A stretch of DNA of 64,000 nucleotides from Nomia melanderi (Eukaryota; Arthropoda; Insecta; Hymenoptera; Halictidae): positions 744,001 through 808,000 of the forward strand of contig NW_027475160.1 in NCBI RefSeq assembly GCF_051020985.1, written 5' to 3'. A program made the position numbers and the translations under genes. Below the pieces are notes generated by a model. It worked only from the letters and a program-made list of their open reading frames with translations. It did not search any database and was not told the origin of the DNA. Below, piece by piece: positions 11,566 to 25,162 of this stretch. Each line of letters opens with the position of its first letter. Position 1 is the stretch's first letter.

Positions 11566-14500
11566 AATATATATATATGGTGATATCGCGGGTGCTATTA
11601 GAGATAGCGCAATAAACCAAAGTGAATTATCTGCAGGAGGCCCTGGCGCATGAATCTGGGCAGCAGGAACGACCTCGGACCACCAGGGGCCGAGAAAACC
11701 ACCGTCTCATGGGGCCGGACACTCAGGGTCAGGGAAAAATCCAATATATATCTGGTGATAACTCGGGTGCTATTAGAGATAGCGCAATAAACCAAAGTGC
11801 ATTGTCTGCGGGAGATCCTGTCGCATGAATCTGTGCAGCGGCAACGACCTCGGACCACCAGGGGCCGAGAAAACCACCGTCTCATGGGGCCGGACACTCA
11901 GGGTCAGGGAAAAATCCAATATATATCTGGTGATAACTCGGGTGCTATTACAGATAGCGCAATAAATAAAAGTGCATTGTCTGTAGGCGACCCTGGCGCA
12001 TGAATCTGTGCAGCGGGAAAGACATCGGACCACCAGTGGACGAGAAAACCACGGTCACATGGGGCCGGACACTCAGGGTCAGGGGAAAATCCAATATATA
12101 TCTGTTGATATCTCGTGTGCTATCAGAGATAGCGCAATAAACCAAAGTGCATTGTCTGTAGGAGGCCCTGGCGCATGAATGTGGCAAGCGGGAACGAGCT
12201 CGGACCACCAGGGGCCGAGAAAACCACTGTCTCATGGGGCCGGACACTCAGGGTCAGGGGAAAATCCAATATATATCTGGTGATATCTCGGGTGCTATTA
12301 GAGATAGCGCAATAAATCAAAGTGCATTGTCCGTAGTAGGCCCTTGCGCATTAATCTGTGCAGCGGGAACGATCTCGGACCACCAGGGGCCGTGAAAACC
12401 ATCGACACATGGGGCCGTACTGTCAGGGTCAGGGAAAAATCCAATATATATCTGGTGATATCTCGGGTCATATTAGAGATAGCGCAATGAACCATAGTCG
12501 ATTATCTGCCGGAGGCCCTGGCGCATGAATTTGTGCAGCGGGAACGATCTCGGACCACCAGGGGCCGAGAAAATTACAGATATTCGGAATTCGTCACCCA
12601 AGGTCATGTAAAAATCCAGCATATATCTGGTGATATCTCGGGTGCTATTACAGATAGCGCAATAAACCAAAGTGAATTATCTGCAGGGGCCCTGGCGCAT
12701 GAATCTGTGCAGCGAGAACGACCTAGGACCACCAGGGGCCGAGAAAACCACCGACCCATGGGGCCGGACACTCAGGGTCAGGGACAAATCCAATATATAT
12801 CTGGTGATATCTCGGGTGCTATTACAGATAGCGCAATAAACCAAAGTGAATTATCTGCAGGAGGCCCTGGCGCATGAATCTGTGCAGCAGGAACGACCTC
12901 GGACCAACAAGGGCCGAGAAAACCACAGTCTCATGGGGCCGGACACTCAGGGTCGGGGAAAAATCCAATATATATCTGGTGATATCTCGGGTGCTATTAG
13001 AGATGGCGCAATAAACCAAAGTGAATTATCTGTAGGAGGCCCTGGCGCGTGAATCTGTGCAGCCGGAACGACCTCGGACCACCAGGGGACGAGAAAACCA
13101 GAGTCTCATGGGGCCGGACCCTCAGGGTCAGGGGAAAATCCAATATATATCTGGTGATATCTCGGGTGCTATTAGAGATAGCGCAATAAACCAAAGTGAA
13201 TTATCTGCAGGAGGCCCTGGCGCATGAATCCGTGCACCGGGAACGACCTCGGACCACCAGGGGCCGAGAAAACCTCCGTCTCATGGGGCCGGACACTCAG
13301 GGTCAGGGGAAAATCCAATATATATCTGGTGATATCTCGGGTGCTATTAGAGATAGCGCCATAAATCAAAGTGCATTGTCTGTAGGAGGCCCTGGCGCAG
13401 GAATCTGTGCAGCGGGAACGACCTCGGACAACCAGGGGCCGAGAAAACCACCGTCTCATGGAGTCGGACACTCAGGATCAGGGGAAAATCCAATATATTT
13501 CTGGTGATATCTCGGGTGCTATTAGAGATAGCGCAATATACCAAAGAGAATTATCTGCAGGAGGCCCTGGCGCATGAATCTGTGCAGCGGAACGACCTCG
13601 GACCACCAGGGGCCGAGAAAACCACCGTCTCATGGGGCCGGACACTCAGGGTCAGGGGAAAATCCAATATATATATGGTGATATCTCGGGTGCTATTAGA
13701 GATAGCGCAATGAACCAAAGTGAATTATCTGCAGGAGGCCCTGGCGCATGAATCTGGGCAGCGGGAACGACCTCGGACCACCAGGGGACAATAAAACCAC
13801 CATCTCTTTGGGCCGGACACTCAGGATCAGGGAAAAATCCAATATATATCTGGTGATATCTCGGGTGCTATTAGAGATAGCGCAATAAACCAAAGTGAAT
13901 TATCTGCAGGAGGCCCTGGCGCATGAATCTGTGCAGCTGGAACCACTTCGGACCACCAGAGGACGAGAAAACCACCGTCTCATGGGGCTGGACGCTCAGG
14001 GTCAGGGAAAAATCCAATATATATCTGGTGGTATCTCGGTTGCCATTAGAGATAGGGCGATAAATCAAAGTGCATTGTCTGCCGGAGCCCTGGCGCATGA
14101 TTCTGTGCATCGCGATCGACCTCGGGCCACGAGGGGCCGAGAAAACCACCGTCTCATGGGGTCGGACGCTCCGGGTCAGGGGAAAATCCAATGTATATAT
14201 GGTGATATCTCGGGTGGTATTATAGATAGCGCAATAAATCAAAGTGCATTGTGTGCAGGAGGCCCTGGCGCATGAATCTGTGCAGCTGGATCGACCTGGG
14301 ACCACCAGGGTCCGAGAAAAGCACCGACACATGGGGCCGGACTGTCAGGGTCAGAGAAATATCCAATATATATCTGGTGATATCTCGGGTGCTATTACAG
14401 ATAGTGCAATAAATCAAAGTGAATTATCTGTAGGGGGACCTGGCGCATGAATCTGTGCAGCTGGATCGACCTGGGACCACCAGGGGCCGAGAAAACCACC

Positions 14501-14714
14501 GTCTCATGGGGCCGGACACTCAGGGTCAGGGAAGAATCCAATATATATCTGGTGATATCCCGGGTGCTATTACAGATAGCGCAATAAATCAAAGTGCATT
14601 GTCTGTAGGAGGCCCTGGCGCAGGAATCTGTGCAGCGGGAACGACCTCGGACCACCAGGGGCCGAGAAATTCACCGTCTCATGGGGCCGGACTGTCAGGG
14701 ACGGGGAAAAATCC
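11566..14714. repeat. Higher-order repeat unit A1: 18 monomers, 3,149 bp
   Basis: The unit begins at a monomer with a lengthened TA run (TATATATATATGGTGATATCGCGGG) and ends where the same run reappears at 14,715. Compared with units at 3,010 and 14,715 it lacks two adjacent monomers; the join is near 12,145-12,160 inside a shared AAAGTGCATTGTCTGTA stretch, as expected for unequal crossover. From there to 14,714 it matches the next unit at an offset of 3,497 bp. I saw four single-base differences: 13,400/16,897, 13,477/16,974, 13,696/17,193 and 14,193/17,690. It carries one class-2 box at 12,574. Boundaries are accurate to roughly 20 bp because the exchange points lie in identical sequence. 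Confidence 0.88.
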
Positions 14715-17700
14715 AATATATATATATGGTGATATCGCGGGTGCTATTAGAGATAGCGCAATAAACCAAAGTGAATTATCTGCAGGAGGCCCTGGCGCAT
14801 GAATCTGGGCAGCAGGAACGACCTCGGACCACCAGGGGCCGAGAAAACCACCGTCTCATGGGGCCGGACACTCAGGGTCAGGGAAAAATCCAATATATAT
14901 CTGGTGATAACTCGGGTGCTATTAGAGATAGCGCAATAAACCAAAGTGCATTGTCTGCGGGAGATCCTGTCGCATGAATCTGTGCAGCGGCAACGACCTC
15001 GGACCACCAGGGGCCGAGAAAACCACCGTCTCATGGGGCCGGACACTCAGGGTCAGGGAAAAATCCAATATATATCTGGTGATAACTCGGGTGCTATTAC
15101 AGATAGCGCAATAAATAAAAGTGCATTGTCTGTAGGCGACCCTGGCGCATGAATCTGTGCAGCGGGAAAGACATCGGACCACCAGTGGACGAGAAAACCA
15201 CGGTCACATGGGGCCGGACACTCAGGGTCAGGGGAAAATCCAATATATATCTGTTGATATCTCGTGTGCTATCAGAGATAGCGCAATAAACCAAAGTGCA
15301 TTGTCTGTAGCAGGCCTGGCGCATGAATCTGGCCAGCGGGAACGACCTCGGAGCACCAGGGGCCGAGAAAACCACCGTCTCATGGGGCCGGACACTCAGG
15401 GTCAGGGGAAAATCCAATATATATCTGGTGATATCCCGGGGCTATTAGAGATAGCGCAATAAACCAAAGTGAATTATCTGCAGGAGGCCCTGGCGCATGA
15501 ATCTGTGTAGCGGGAACGACCTCGGACCGCCAGGGGCCGAGAAAACCACCGTCTCATGGAGCGGGACACTCAGTGTCAGGGAAAAATCCAATATATATCT
15601 GTTGATATCTCGGGTGCTATTACAGATAGAGCAATAAATCAAAGTGCATTGTCTGTAGGAGGCCCTGGCGCATGAATGTGGCAAGCGGGAACGAGCTCGG
15701 ACCACCAGGGGCCGAGAAAACCACTGTCTCATGGGGCCGGACACTCAGGGTCAGGGGAAAATCCAATATATATCTGGTGATATCTCGGGTGCTATTAGAG
15801 ATAGCGCAATAAATCAAAGTGCATTGTCCGTAGTAGGCCCTTGCGCATTAATCTGTGCAGCGGGAACGATCTCGGACCACCAGGGGCCGTGAAAACCATC
15901 GACACATGGGGCCGTACTGTCAGGGTCAGGGAAAAATCCAATATATATCTGGTGATATCTCGGGTCATATTAGAGATAGCGCAATGAACCATAGTCGATT
16001 ATCTGCCGGAGGCCCTGGCGCATGAATTTGTGCAGCGGGAACGATCTCGGACCACCAGGGGCCGAGAAAATTACAGATATTCGGAATTCGTCACCCAAGG
16101 TCATGTAAAAATCCAGCATATATCTGGTGATATCTCGGGTGCTATTACAGATAGCGCAATAAACCAAAGTGAATTATCTGCAGGGGCCCTGGCGCATGAA
16201 TCTGTGCAGCGAGAACGACCTAGGACCACCAGGGGCCGAGAAAACCACCGACCCATGGGGCCGGACACTCAGGGTCAGGGACAAATCCAATATATATCTG
16301 GTGATATCTCGGGTGCTATTACAGATAGCGCAATAAACCAAAGTGAATTATCTGCAGGAGGCCCTGGCGCATGAATCTGTGCAGCAGGAACGACCTCGGA
16401 CCAACAAGGGCCGAGAAAACCACAGTCTCATGGGGCCGGACACTCAGGGTCGGGGAAAAATCCAATATATATCTGGTGATATCTCGGGTGCTATTAGAGA
16501 TGGCGCAATAAACCAAAGTGAATTATCTGTAGGAGGCCCTGGCGCGTGAATCTGTGCAGCCGGAACGACCTCGGACCACCAGGGGACGAGAAAACCAGAG
16601 TCTCATGGGGCCGGACCCTCAGGGTCAGGGGAAAATCCAATATATATCTGGTGATATCTCGGGTGCTATTAGAGATAGCGCAATAAACCAAAGTGAATTA
16701 TCTGCAGGAGGCCCTGGCGCATGAATCCGTGCACCGGGAACGACCTCGGACCACCAGGGGCCGAGAAAACCTCCGTCTCATGGGGCCGGACACTCAGGGT
16801 CAGGGGAAAATCCAATATATATCTGGTGATATCTCGGGTGCTATTAGAGATAGCGCCATAAATCAAAGTGCATTGTCTGTAGGAGGCCCTGGCGCAAGAA
16901 TCTGTGCAGCGGGAACGACCTCGGACAACCAGGGGCCGAGAAAACCACCGTCTCATGGAGTCGGACACTCAGGGTCAGGGGAAAATCCAATATATTTCTG
17001 GTGATATCTCGGGTGCTATTAGAGATAGCGCAATATACCAAAGAGAATTATCTGCAGGAGGCCCTGGCGCATGAATCTGTGCAGCGGAACGACCTCGGAC
17101 CACCAGGGGCCGAGAAAACCACCGTCTCATGGGGCCGGACACTCAGGGTCAGGGGAAAATCCAATATATATATGGTGATATCTCGGGTGCTACTAGAGAT
17201 AGCGCAATGAACCAAAGTGAATTATCTGCAGGAGGCCCTGGCGCATGAATCTGGGCAGCGGGAACGACCTCGGACCACCAGGGGACAATAAAACCACCAT
17301 CTCTTTGGGCCGGACACTCAGGATCAGGGAAAAATCCAATATATATCTGGTGATATCTCGGGTGCTATTAGAGATAGCGCAATAAACCAAAGTGAATTAT
17401 CTGCAGGAGGCCCTGGCGCATGAATCTGTGCAGCTGGAACCACTTCGGACCACCAGAGGACGAGAAAACCACCGTCTCATGGGGCTGGACGCTCAGGGTC
17501 AGGGAAAAATCCAATATATATCTGGTGGTATCTCGGTTGCCATTAGAGATAGGGCGATAAATCAAAGTGCATTGTCTGCCGGAGCCCTGGCGCATGATTC
17601 TGTGCATCGCGATCGACCTCGGGCCACGAGGGGCCGAGAAAACCACCGTCTCATGGGGTCGGACGCTCCGGGTCAGGGGAAAATCCAATATATATATGGT

Positions 17701-18211
17701 GATATCTCGGGTGGTATTATAGATAGCGCAATAAATCAAAGTGCATTGTGTGCAGGAGGCCCTGGCGCATGAATCTGTGCAGCTGGATCGACCTGGGACC
17801 ACCAGGGTCCGAGAAAAGCACCGACACATGGGGCCGGACTGTCAGGGTCAGAGAAATATCCAATATATATCTGGTGATATCTCGGGTGCTATTACAGATA
17901 GTGCAATAAATCAAAGTGAATTATCTGTAGGGGGACCTGGCGCATGAATCTGTGCAGCTGGATCGACCTGGGACCACCAGGGGCCGAGAAAACCACCGTC
18001 TCATGGGGCCGGACACTCAGGGTCAGGGAAGAATCCAATATATATCTGGTGATATCCCGGGTGCTATTACAGATAGCGCAATAAATCAAAGTGCATTGTC
18101 TGTAGGAGGCCCTGGCGCAGGAATCTGTGCAGCGGGAACGACCTCGGACCACCAGGGGCCGAGAAATTCACCGTCTCATGGGGCCGGACTGTCAGGGACG
18201 GGGAAAAATCC
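14715..18211. repeat. Higher-order repeat unit A2: 20 monomers, 3,497 bp
   Basis: Tandem neighbour of unit A1, keeping the two monomers that A1 lost. Its first part also matches 3,010-5,332. Its one class-2 box starts at 16,071. The end is marked by GACTGTCAGGGACGGGG at about 18,187-18,203, the same sequence that precedes the unit at about 14,690-14,706. There the two copies part: 14,7xx goes into the long TA run and GATATCGCGGG, while 18,2xx goes into a shorter TA run and GATATCTCGGG. This is a clear exchange joint. Confidence 0.87.
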
Positions 18212-20219
18212 AATATATATATGGTGATATCTCGGGTGCTATTACAGATAGCGCAATAAATCAGAGTGCATTGTCTGTAGGAGGCCCTGGCGCATGAATC
18301 TGTGCAGCGGGAAAGACCTCGGACCCCCAGGGGTCCAGAAAACCTCCGCCTCATGGGGCCGGACACTCAGGGTCGGGGGAAAATCCAATATATATATGGT
18401 GATATCTCGGGTGCTATTAGAGATAGCGCAATGAACCAAAGTGAATTATCTGCAGGAGGCCCTGGCGCATGAATCTGGGCAACGGGAACGACCTCGGACC
18501 ACCAGGGGACAATAAAACCACCATCTCTTTGGGCCGGACACTCAGGGTCAGTGAAAAATCCAATATATATCTGGTGATATCTCGGGTGCTATTAGAGATA
18601 GCGCAATAAACCAAAGTGTATTATCTGCAGGAGGCCCTGGCGCATGAATCTGTGCAGCGGAACGACCTCGGACGACCAGGGGCCGAGAAAACCACAGTCT
18701 CATCGGGCCGGACCCTCAGGGTCAGGGGAAAATCCAATATATATCTGGTGATATCTCGGGTGCTATTAGAGATAGCGCAATATACCAAAGTGAATTATCT
18801 GCAGGAGGCCCTGGCGCATGAATCTGTGCAGCGGAACGACCTCGGACCACCAGGGGCCGAGAAAACCACCGTCTCATGGGGCCGGACACTCAGGGTCAGC
18901 GAAGAATCCAATATATATCTGGTGATATCTCGGGTGCTATTACAGATAGCGCAATAAATCAAAGTGCATTGTCTGTAGGAGGCCCTGGCGCAGGAATCTG
19001 TGCAGCGGGAACGACCTCGGACCACCAGGGGCCGAGAAAACCACCGTCTCATGGGGTCGGACTGTCAGGGTCAGGGAAAAATCCAATATATATCTGGTGA
19101 TATCTCGGGTGCTATTAGAGATAGCGCAATAAGCCAAAGTGCATTGTCTGCAGGAGGCCCTGGCGCCTGAATCTGTGCAGCGGGAACGACCTCGGAAAAC
19201 CAGGGGCCGAGAAAACCACCGACACATGGGGCCGGACTGTCAGGGTCGGGGAAAAATCCAATATATATATGGTGATATCTCGCGTGCTATTACAGATAGC
19301 GCAATAAATCAGAGTGCATTGTCTGTAGGAGGCCCTGGCGCATGAATCTGTGCAGCGGGAAAGACCTCGGACCCCCAGGGGTCCAGAAAACCTCCGCCTC
19401 ATGGGGCCGGACACTCAGGGTCGGGGGAAAATCCAATATATATATGGTGATATCTCGGGTGCTATTAGAGATAGCGCAATGAACCAAAGTGAATTATCTG
19501 CAGGAGGCCCTGGCGCATGAATCTGGGCAGCGGGAACGACCTCGGACCACCAGGGGACAATAAAACCACCGTCTCTTTGGGCCGGACACTCAGGTTCAGG
19601 GAAAAATCCAATATATATCTGGTGATATCTCGGGTGCTATTAGAGATAGCGCAATAAACCAAAGTGAATTATCTGCAGGAGGCCCTGGCGCATGAATCTG
19701 TGCAGCTGGAACCACTTCGGACCACCAGAGGACGAGAAAACCACCGTCTCATGGGGCTGGACGCTCAGGGTCAGGGAAAAATCCAATATATATCTGGTGG
19801 TATCTCGGTTGCCATTAGAGATAGGGCGATAAATCAAAGTGCATTGTCTGCCGGAGCCCTGGCGCATGATTCTGTGCATCGCGATCGACCTCGGGCCACG
19901 AGGGGCCGAGAAAACCACCGTCTCATGGGGTCGGACGCTCCGGGTCAGGGGAAAATCCAATATATATATGGTGATATCTCGGGTGGTATTATAGATAGCG
20001 CAATAAATCAAAGTGCATTGTGTGCAGGAGGCCCTGGCGCATGAATCTGTGCAGCTGGATCGACCTGGGACCACCAGGGTCCGAGAAAAGCACCGACACA
20101 TGGGGCCGGACTGTCAGGGTCAGAGAAATATCCAATATATATCTGGTGATATCTCGGGTGCTATTACAGATAGTGCAATAAATCAAAGTGAATTATCTGT
20201 AGGGGGACCTGGCGCATGA
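18212..20219. repeat. Six-monomer mosaic with 1,048-bp spacing
   Basis: A characteristic monomer pair, with GACCCCCAGGGGTCCAGAAA and CACCATCTCTTTGGGCC or a close relative, occurs at about 18,320-18,545 and again 1,048 bp later at about 19,370-19,590. The final stretch, about 19,465-20,219, repeats 17,193-17,947 of unit A2 at an offset of 2,272 bp, including the GATCGCGATCGACC-like variant (CATCGCGATCGACCTCGGGC). The block therefore looks like pieces of the preceding higher-order unit re-amplified with six-monomer periodicity. Confidence 0.8.
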
Positions 20220-20990
20220 ATCTGTGCAGCGGGAACGACCTCGGACCACCAGGGGCCGAGAAATCTACCGCCGCATGGGGCCGGACTGTCAGGGTCAGGG
20301 AAAAATCCAATATATATCTGGTGATATCTCGGGTGCTATTAGAGATAGCGCAATAAATCAAAGTGCATTGTCTGCAGGACGCCCTGGCGCATGAATCTGT
20401 GCAGCGGGGACGACCTCGGACAACCAGGGGCCGAGAAAACCACAGTCTCATGGGGTCGGACACTCTGGGTCAGGGAAAAATCCAATATATATCTGGCGAT
20501 ATCTCGGGTACTATTACAGATAGCGCAATAAATGAGCGTGCATTGTCTGTAGGAGGCCCTGGCGCATGAATCTGTGAAGCAGCAACGACCTCGGACCACC
20601 AGGGGCCAAGAAAATTACAGATTTTCGGTATCCGGCACCCAAGGACATGTAAAAATCCAATATATATCAGGTGATATCTCGGGTGCTATTAGAGATAGCG
20701 CAATAAACCAAAGTGAATTATCTGCTGGAGGCCCTGGCGCATGAATCTGTGCAGCGGGAACGACCTCGGACCACCAGGGGCCGAGAAAACCACCGTCTCA
20801 TGGGGCCGGACACTCAGGGTCAGGGAAGAATCCAATATATATCTGGTGATATCTCGGGTGATATTAGTGATAGCGCAATAAATCAAAGTGCATTGTCTGT
20901 AGGAGGCCCTGGCGCATGAATCTGTGCAGCGGGAACGACCTCGGACCACCAGGGGCCGAGAAAACCACAGTCTCATGGGGCCGGACACTG
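20220..20990. repeat. Transitional monomers, no higher-order copy recognised
   Basis: Four to five monomers that I could not match to another block. One has a class-2 box at 20,615 with two private changes (CCGGCACCCAAGGACATG). Another carries CTATTAGTGATAGCG near 20,863. The stretch separates the first higher-order family from the second, which begins at about 20,991. Confidence 0.7.
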
Positions 20991-23835
20991 AGGGTCAGGG
21001 GAAATCCAATGTATATCTGGTGATGTCACGGGTGCTATTAGAGATAGCGCAATAAATCAAAGTGCATTGTCCGTAGGAGGCCCTTGCGCATGAATCTAGG
21101 CAGCGGGAATGACGTGGGACCACCAGGGGCCGAGAAAACCACCGTCACATGGGGCCGGACACTCTGGGTCAGGGGAAAATCCAATATATATCTGGTGATA
21201 TCAAGGGTGCTATTAGAGATAGCGCAATAAACCAAAGTGAATTATCTGCAGGAGGCCCTGCCGCATGAATCTGTGCAGTGGGAACGACCTCGGACCACCA
21301 GGGGCAGAGAAATCCACCGTCTCATGGGGCCGGACTTTCAGGGTTAGGGAAAAATCCAATATATATCTGGTGATTTCTCGGGTGCTATTAGAGATAGCGC
21401 AATAACCCAAAGTGCATTATCTGCAGGAGGCCCTGGCGCATGAATCTGTGCAGCGGGAACGACCTCGGACCACCAGGGGCCGAGAAAACCACCGTCTCAC
21501 GGGGGCCGGACACTCAGGGTCAGGGGAAAATCCAATATATATCTGGTGATATCTCGGGTGCTATTAGAGATAGCGCAATAATCCAAAGTGAATTACCTGC
21601 AGGAGGCCCTGGCGCATGAATCTGTGCAGCGGGAGCGACCTCGGACCACCAGGGGCCGAGAAAACCACCGTCACATGGGGCCGGACACTCTGGGTCAGGG
21701 GAAAATCCAATATATATCTGGTGATATCTCGGGTGCTAATAGAGATAGCGCAATAAACCAAAGTGCATTGTCTGTAGGCGACCCTGGCGCATGCATCTGT
21801 GCAGCGGGAACGACCTCGGACCACCAGGGGCCGAGAAAACCACAGTCTCATGGGGCCGGACACTCCTGGTCAGGCTAAAATCCAATATATATCTGGTGAT
21901 ATCTCGGGTGCTATTAGAGATAGCGCAAAAAACCAGAGTGAATTATCTGCAGGAGGCCATGGCTCATGAATCTGTGCAGCGGGAACGACCTCGGACCACC
22001 ACGGGCCGAGACAACCACCGTCTCATGGGGCCGGACACTGAGGGTCAGGGGAAATCCAATGTATATCTGGTGATATCTCGGGTGCTATTAGAGATAGCGC
22101 AATAAATCAAAGTGCATTGTCCGTAGGAGGCCCTTGCGCATGAATCTGGGCAGCAGGAACGACGTCGGACCACCAGGGGCCGAGAAAACCACCGTCTCAT
22201 GGGGCCGGGCATTCAGGGTCAGGGAAAAATCCAATATATACCTGGTGATATCTCGGGTGCTATTACAGATAGCGCAATAAATCAAAGTGCATTGTCTGTA
22301 GAAGGCCCTGGCGCATGAATCTCTGCAGCGGGAACGACGTCGGACCACCAGGGGCCGAGAAAACCACCGTCACATGGGGCCGGACACTCTGGGTCAGGGG
22401 AAAATCCAATATATATCTGGTGATATCTCGGGTGCTATTAGAGATAGCGCAATAAACCAAAGTGAATTATCTGCAGGAGGCCCTGGCGCATGAATCTGTG
22501 CAGCGGGAACTACCTCGGACCACCAGGGGCCGAGAAAACCACCGTCTCACGGGGCCGCTCACTCAGGGTGATGTAAAAATCCAGCATATATATGGTGCTT
22601 TCTCGGGTGCTATTACAGATAGCGCAATAAATCAAAGTGTATTGTCTGTAGGAGGCCCTGGCGCATGAATCTGGGCAGCGGGAACAACCTCGGACCACCA
22701 GGGGCCGAGAAAACCACAGTCTCATGGGACCGGACACTCAGGGTCAGGGGAAAATCCAATATATATCTGGTGGTATCTCGGGTGCTATTAGAGATAACGC
22801 AAAAAACCAGAGTGAATTATCTGCAGGAGGCCCTGGCGCATGAATCTGTGCAGCGGGAACGACCTCGGAACACCAGGGGCCGAGAAAACCACCGTCTCAC
22901 GGGGCCGGACACTCAGTGTCAGGGGAAAATCCAATATATATCTGGTGATATCTCGGGTGCTATTAGAGATAGCGCAATAATCCAAAGTGAATTATCTGCA
23001 GGAGGCCCTGGCGCATGAATCTGTGCAGCGGGAACGACCTCGGACCACCAGGGGCCGAGAAAACCACCGTCTCACGGGGCCGCTCACTCAGGGTCATGTA
23101 AAAATGCAGCATATATATGGTGCTTTCTCGGGTGCTATTACAGATAGCGCAATAAATCAAAGTGCATTGTCTGTAGGAGGCCCTGGCGCATGAATCTGTG
23201 CAGCGGGAACGACCTCGGACCACCAGTGGCCGAGAAAACCACCGTCTCATGGGGCCGGACACTGAGGGTCAGGGGAAATCCAATGTATATCTGGTGATTT
23301 CTCGGGTGCTATTAGAGATAGCGCAATAAACCAAAGTGCATTATCTGCAGGAGGCCCTGGCGCATGAATCTGTGCAGCGGGAACGACCTCGGACCACCAG
23401 TGGCCGAGAAAACCACCGTCTCATGGGGCCGGACACTCAGGGTCAGGGTAAAGTCCAATATATATCTGGTGATATCTCGGGTGCTATTAGAGATTGCGCA
23501 ATAAACCAAAGTGAATTATCTGCAGGAGGCCCTGGCGCATGAATCTGTGCAGCGGGAACGACCTCGGACCACCAGTGGCCGATAAAACCACCGTCTCATG
23601 GGGCCGGACACTCAGGGTCAGGGTAAAGTCCATTATATATCTGGTGATATCTCGGGTGCTATTACATATAGCGCAACAATACAAAGTGAATTATCTGCAG
23701 GAGGCCCTGGCGCATGAATCTGTGCGGTGGGAACGACCTCGGACCACCAGGGGCGAGAAAACCACCGTTCCTATTGGGCCGGACACTCAGTGTCAGGGGA
23801 AAATCCAATATATATCTGGTGATATCTCGGGTGCT
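20991..23835. repeat. Higher-order repeat family B, copy 1
   Basis: Matches about 28,795-31,815. The offset is 7,804 bp up to about 22,180 and 7,979 bp after it, because the second copy has one additional monomer (about 29,985-30,160). Shared private markers include CATGAATCTAGGCAGCGGG (21,091), GATATCAAGGGTGC (21,200), the TGGGGCAGAGAAATCC-like variant (AGGGGCAGAGAAATCCACC), and monomers with CATATATATGGTGCTTTCTCGGG (22,585 and 23,108). No class-2 box is present, but several monomers have a hybrid box ending in ATGTAAAAATCCAGCATAT. Confidence 0.85.
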
Positions 23836-25162
23836 AATAGAGATAGCGCAATAAATCAATGTGAATTATCTGCAGGAGGCCCTGGCGCATGCATCTGTGC
23901 AGCGGGAACGACCTCGGACCACCAGGGGCCGAGAAAACCACCGTCTCATGGGGCCGGACACTCAGGGTCAGGGAAAAATCCAATATATATCTGGTGATAT
24001 CTCGGGTGCTATTAGAGATAGCGCAATAAATCAAAGTGCGTTGTCTGTATGAGGCCCTGGCGCATGAGTCTGTGCAGCGGGAACGACCTCGGACCACCAG
24101 GGGCCGAGAAAACCACCGTCTCATGGGGCCGGACACTCAGGGTCAGGGTAAAGTCCAATATATATCTGGTGATATCTCGGGTGCTATTAGAAATAGCGCA
24201 ATAAACCAAAGTGAATTATCTGCAGGAGGCCCTGGCTCATGAATCTGTGCAGCGGGAACGACCTCAGACCACCAGGGGCCGAGACAACCACCGTCTCATG
24301 GGGCCGGACACTGAGGGTCAGGGGAAATCCAATGTATATCTGGTGATTTCTCGGGTGCTATTAGAGATAGCGCAATAAACCAAAGTGCATTATCTGCAGG
24401 AGGCCCTGGCGCATGAATCTGTGCAGCGGGAACGACCTCGGACCACCAGTGGCCGAGAAAACCACCGTCTCATGGGGCCGGACACTCAGGGTCAGGGTAA
24501 AGTCCAATATATATCTGGTGATATCTCGGGTGCTATTAGAGATTGAACAATAAACCAAAGTGAATTATCTGCAGGAGGCCCTGGCGCATGATTCTGTGCA
24601 GCGGGAACGACCTCGGACCACCAGTGGCCGATAAAACCACCGTCTCATGGGGCCGGACACTCAGGGTCAGGGTAAAGTCCATTATATATCTGGTGATATC
24701 TCGGGTGCTATTACATATAGCGCAACAATACAAAGTGAATTATCTGCAGGAGGCCCTGGCGCATGAATCTGTGCGGTGGGAACGACCTCGGACCACCAGG
24801 GGCGAGAAAACCACCGTTCCTATTGGGCCGGACACTCAGTGTCAGGGGAAAATCCAATATATATCTGGTGATATCTCGGGTGCTAATAGAGATAGCGCAA
24901 TAAATCAATGTGAATTATCTGCAGGAGGCCCTGGCGCATGCATCTGTGCAGCGGGAACGACCTCGGACCACCAGGGGCCGAGAAAACCACCGTCTCATGG
25001 GGCCGGACACTCAGAGTCAGGGAAAAATCCAATATATATCTGGTGATATCTCGGGTGCTATTAGAGATAGCGCAATAAATCAAAGTGCGTTGTCTGTATG
25101 AGGCCCTGGCGCATGAGTCTGTGCAGCGGGAACGACCTCGGACCACCAGGGGCCGAGAAAAC
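23256..25162. repeat. Tandem 1,049-bp higher-order unit (six monomers), about 1.8 copies
   Basis: The head of the unit is marked by CGGACACTGAGGG (instead of CACTCAGGG) followed by a monomer one base short (GGGGAAATCCAATG). It starts at 23,256 and again at 24,305. Private variants follow in the same order in both copies: CCAGTGGCCGAGAAAACC, GATAAAACCACC, ATTACATATAGCGCAACAATAC and CTGTGCGGTGGG. The second copy breaks off at about 25,162, where CACAGTCTCATGGGTCCGG replaces the expected continuation. One difference is TAGAGATTGCGC (23,500) against TAGAGATTGAAC (24,548). Confidence 0.86.
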
